A DNA stretch of 7,213 nucleotides from an uncultured Collinsella sp. Its GTDB lineage: Bacteria; Actinomycetota; Coriobacteriia; Coriobacteriales; Coriobacteriaceae. The position numbers and the translations under genes are program-made. Numbering within the stretch: position 1 is the stretch's first letter; every line of letters begins with the position of its first letter. The stretch covers positions 1 to 7,213 of the forward strand of contig USCS01000075.1 in NCBI GenBank assembly GCA_900552875.1, in the 5' to 3' direction. The notes below the pieces were generated by a model, which did not search any database, was not told the origin of the DNA, and was given only the letters and a program-made list of their open reading frames with translations. Positions 5,581-7,213 of the stretch are shown here, one piece after another.

Positions 5581-7213
5581 ATGTCTGATTCTTCTATCGT
5601 TATTCGCGGCGCTCGTGAGCACAACCTCCGTGATATCGATGTTTCCATTCCGCGTGACCAACTCGTGGTCATTACCGGTCTTTCTGGCTCGGGCAAGAGT
5701 TCGCTGGCATTCGACACTATCTATGCCGAGGGCCAGCGTCGATACGTCGAGAGCCTTTCGAGTTATGCGCGCCAGTTCTTGGGCCAGATGGACAAACCCG
5801 ACTTGGATTCAATCGACGGCCTTTCGCCGGCTGTCTCAATTGATCAAAAGACGACATCCAAGAACCCGCGCTCGACGGTTGGCACCGTAACCGAGATTTA
5901 TGACTATCTGCGCCTGCTGTTCGCCCGTGTGGGCACCCCGCACTGTCCCGAATGCGGCCGTGTCATTGAGCGTCAGACGACCGATCAGGTTGCCGACAAG
6001 GTCTTGGCGGCGGGGGAGGGCCGCCGCGCGTTTGTGCTGGCACCGGTGGTACGCGGGCGAAAAGGCGAGTACACCAAACTGTTTGAGGACCTTCGCGCCG
6101 AGGGCTTTAGCCGCGTGCGTGTCGACGGTGAAGTGCGCTCGCTCGACGATCCGATCGATCTGGACAAGAAGTTCAAGCACGATATCGAGGTCGTGGTCGA
6201 TCGCATCGTGATTCGCGAGAACTCGCTGGGCCGTATCGCCGAGTCCGTTGAACAGGCGACTGCGCTGGCGCACGGCAATGTGAACGTATACTTGCTGCCC
6301 GACCGCGACGCTCCCGAGGGGACCGAAGGCGAGTTGCTGGAGTATTCGCTGGCGTTAGCGTGCCCGGAGCATGGACACTCCATCGATGACCTGCAGCCGC
6401 GCGATTTCTCGTTCAACGCGCCCTATGGCGCGTGCCCCGAGTGCGATGGCCTGGGTTTTAAGAAGACGGTCGATGCCGAGGCCCTAATCGAAGACCCCTC
6501 GAAGTCGATCGCCGACGGGGTCTTTGGCAGCCTGTTTGGCAACTCTAACTACTATCCGCAGATTTTCGCTGCGGTTTGTAAGCACTTCAAGGTGAGCGTC
6601 GATACGCCGTGGGAGGATCTGCCTCCGCGGGTGCGTCGCGCGTTTTTAGACGGCATGGGCGACCAGAAGATTTCGGTCGACTATCAAAAGCTTGATGGGC
6701 GCCGCAGCCAGTGGGACACCAAGTTCTCGGGCGTGCGCAATATCCTGTACGAGCGCTATACCGAGACGACGAATGAGAACACCAAGGCGCGCTTGGAGAA
6801 GTACATCCGCGAGGAGCCGTGCTCGAGTTGCCATGGTGCTCGTCTGCGCCCCGAGATGCTCGCCGTTACCGTAGGCGGTAAGTCCATTTACGAGGTCTGC
6901 TGCCTATCGTGCCGCGAGTCGCTCGAGTTTTTTGAGGGCTTGGAGCTTACCGAGCGCCAACAATTTATCGGCGGGCGCATCGTTAAGGAAATCCTGGAGC
7001 GCCTGCGCTTTCTGGTCGATGTCGGACTCGACTATCTGACCCTCGATCGTGCCTCGGCGACGCTTTCTGGTGGCGAGGCCCAGCGTATTCGACTGGCAAC
7101 GCAGATCGGCGCGGGTCTCATGGGCGTGCTCTATATTCTGGACGAGCCGTCCATCGGCCTGCACCAGCGGGACAACGACATGCTGCTGGACACCATGAAG
7201 CACCTGCGCGACC
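5581..7213 (+). CDS. uvrA: UvrABC excinuclease subunit A, N-terminal 544 codons, 3' end off window
   Basis: UvrA is the DNA-damage-sensing ABC ATPase of nucleotide excision repair; its dimer scans DNA and loads UvrB. Full-length proteins have about 940-960 residues, so a little over half is present. Walker A GLSGSGKSS is at 33-41, the Q-loop region IDQKTTSKNPRSTVGT at 87-102, and CPEC at 122-125. The UvrB-binding and signature-insertion parts follow. Zinc module 1 appears as C261-x2-H264 with C285-x2-C288, so a histidine replaces the usual second cysteine. The CSSC pair at 414-417 is at the usual place before the ABC signature LSGGEAQR (495-502) and Walker B LDEPSIGLH (520-528). The frame is unbroken. 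The ATG follows tandem Shine-Dalgarno sequences and a putative SOS box. It is transcribed divergently from the LTA-synthase-like gene. The identity is certain. Confidence 0.98.
   Translation, partial: MSDSSIVIRGAREHNLRDIDVSIPRDQLVVITGLSGSGKSSLAFDTIYAEGQRRYVESLSSYARQFLGQMDKPDLDSIDGLSPAVSIDQKTTSKNPRSTVGTVTEIYDYLRLLFARVGTPHCPECGRVIERQTTDQVADKVLAAGEGRRAFVLAPVVRGRKGEYTKLFEDLRAEGFSRVRVDGEVRSLDDPIDLDKKFKHDIEVVVDRIVIRENSLGRIAESVEQATALAHGNVNVYLLPDRDAPEGTEGELLEYSLALACPEHGHSIDDLQPRDFSFNAPYGACPECDGLGFKKTVDAEALIEDPSKSIADGVFGSLFGNSNYYPQIFAAVCKHFKVSVDTPWEDLPPRVRRAFLDGMGDQKISVDYQKLDGRRSQWDTKFSGVRNILYERYTETTNENTKARLEKYIREEPCSSCHGARLRPEMLAVTVGGKSIYEVCCLSCRESLEFFEGLELTERQQFIGGRIVKEILERLRFLVDVGLDYLTLDRASATLSGGEAQRIRLATQIGAGLMGVLYILDEPSIGLHQRDNDMLLDTMKHLRD

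Noticed and set aside
5836..6416. Minus-strand open frames inside uvrA
   Set aside because: They are shadows of the uvrA frame and show no domain of their own.
1..7213. Defence island, CRISPR, transposon, tRNA or riboswitch
   Set aside because: I saw no direct-repeat array, transposase motif, terminal inverted repeats or tRNA-like fold; the two gaps over 100 bp hold only the short elements listed.

Overview
The window is ordinary housekeeping chromosome from a moderately GC-rich Gram-positive bacterium. The evidence is a lipoteichoic-acid-synthase-type membrane enzyme, strong AAGGAG/AGGAGG ribosome binding sites, a Gram-positive-type LexA-like box, and G/C-ending codons with many TCG and CGC. 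The gene set and protein character would fit the Coriobacteriia (Collinsella-like gut actinobacteria), but that is an impression, not a result. No RNA gene, transposon, CRISPR array or phage gene is visible.

Layout, left to right. Four genes lie on the minus strand, so they read right to left. At 3234-5387 is an eight-helix LTA-synthase-family phosphoglycerol transferase. After a 145-bp gap holding a probable promoter comes an Mrp/NBP35 iron-sulfur carrier ATPase (2258-3088). It is followed directly, with a TAA stop touching a GTG start, by a BaiN/HI0933-family flavoprotein (986-2257). After 80 bp comes a second, differently folded FAD-dependent dehydrogenase of the COG2509 type (1-905), which runs off the left edge. 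The plus strand carries uvrA (5581 to the right edge, incomplete), divergent from the LTA-synthase gene across a 193-bp regulatory gap.

Functionally there are three units. The mrp-flavoprotein-flavoprotein cluster is probably one transcript and joins Fe-S cluster delivery to two redox flavoenzymes of unproven substrate. The LTA-synthase-like gene is an envelope gene. UvrA is the damage sensor of nucleotide excision repair, and a near-consensus SOS box upstream suggests LexA control.

I did not find a convincing undescribed system. The points most worth a second look are the SOS-like box, a bulged dyad in the same divergent gap, a dyad that fills the spacer of the predicted mrp promoter, the CxxH variant of UvrA zinc module 1, a basic insert in the BaiN-like protein, and the pairing of mrp with two unrelated flavoproteins.
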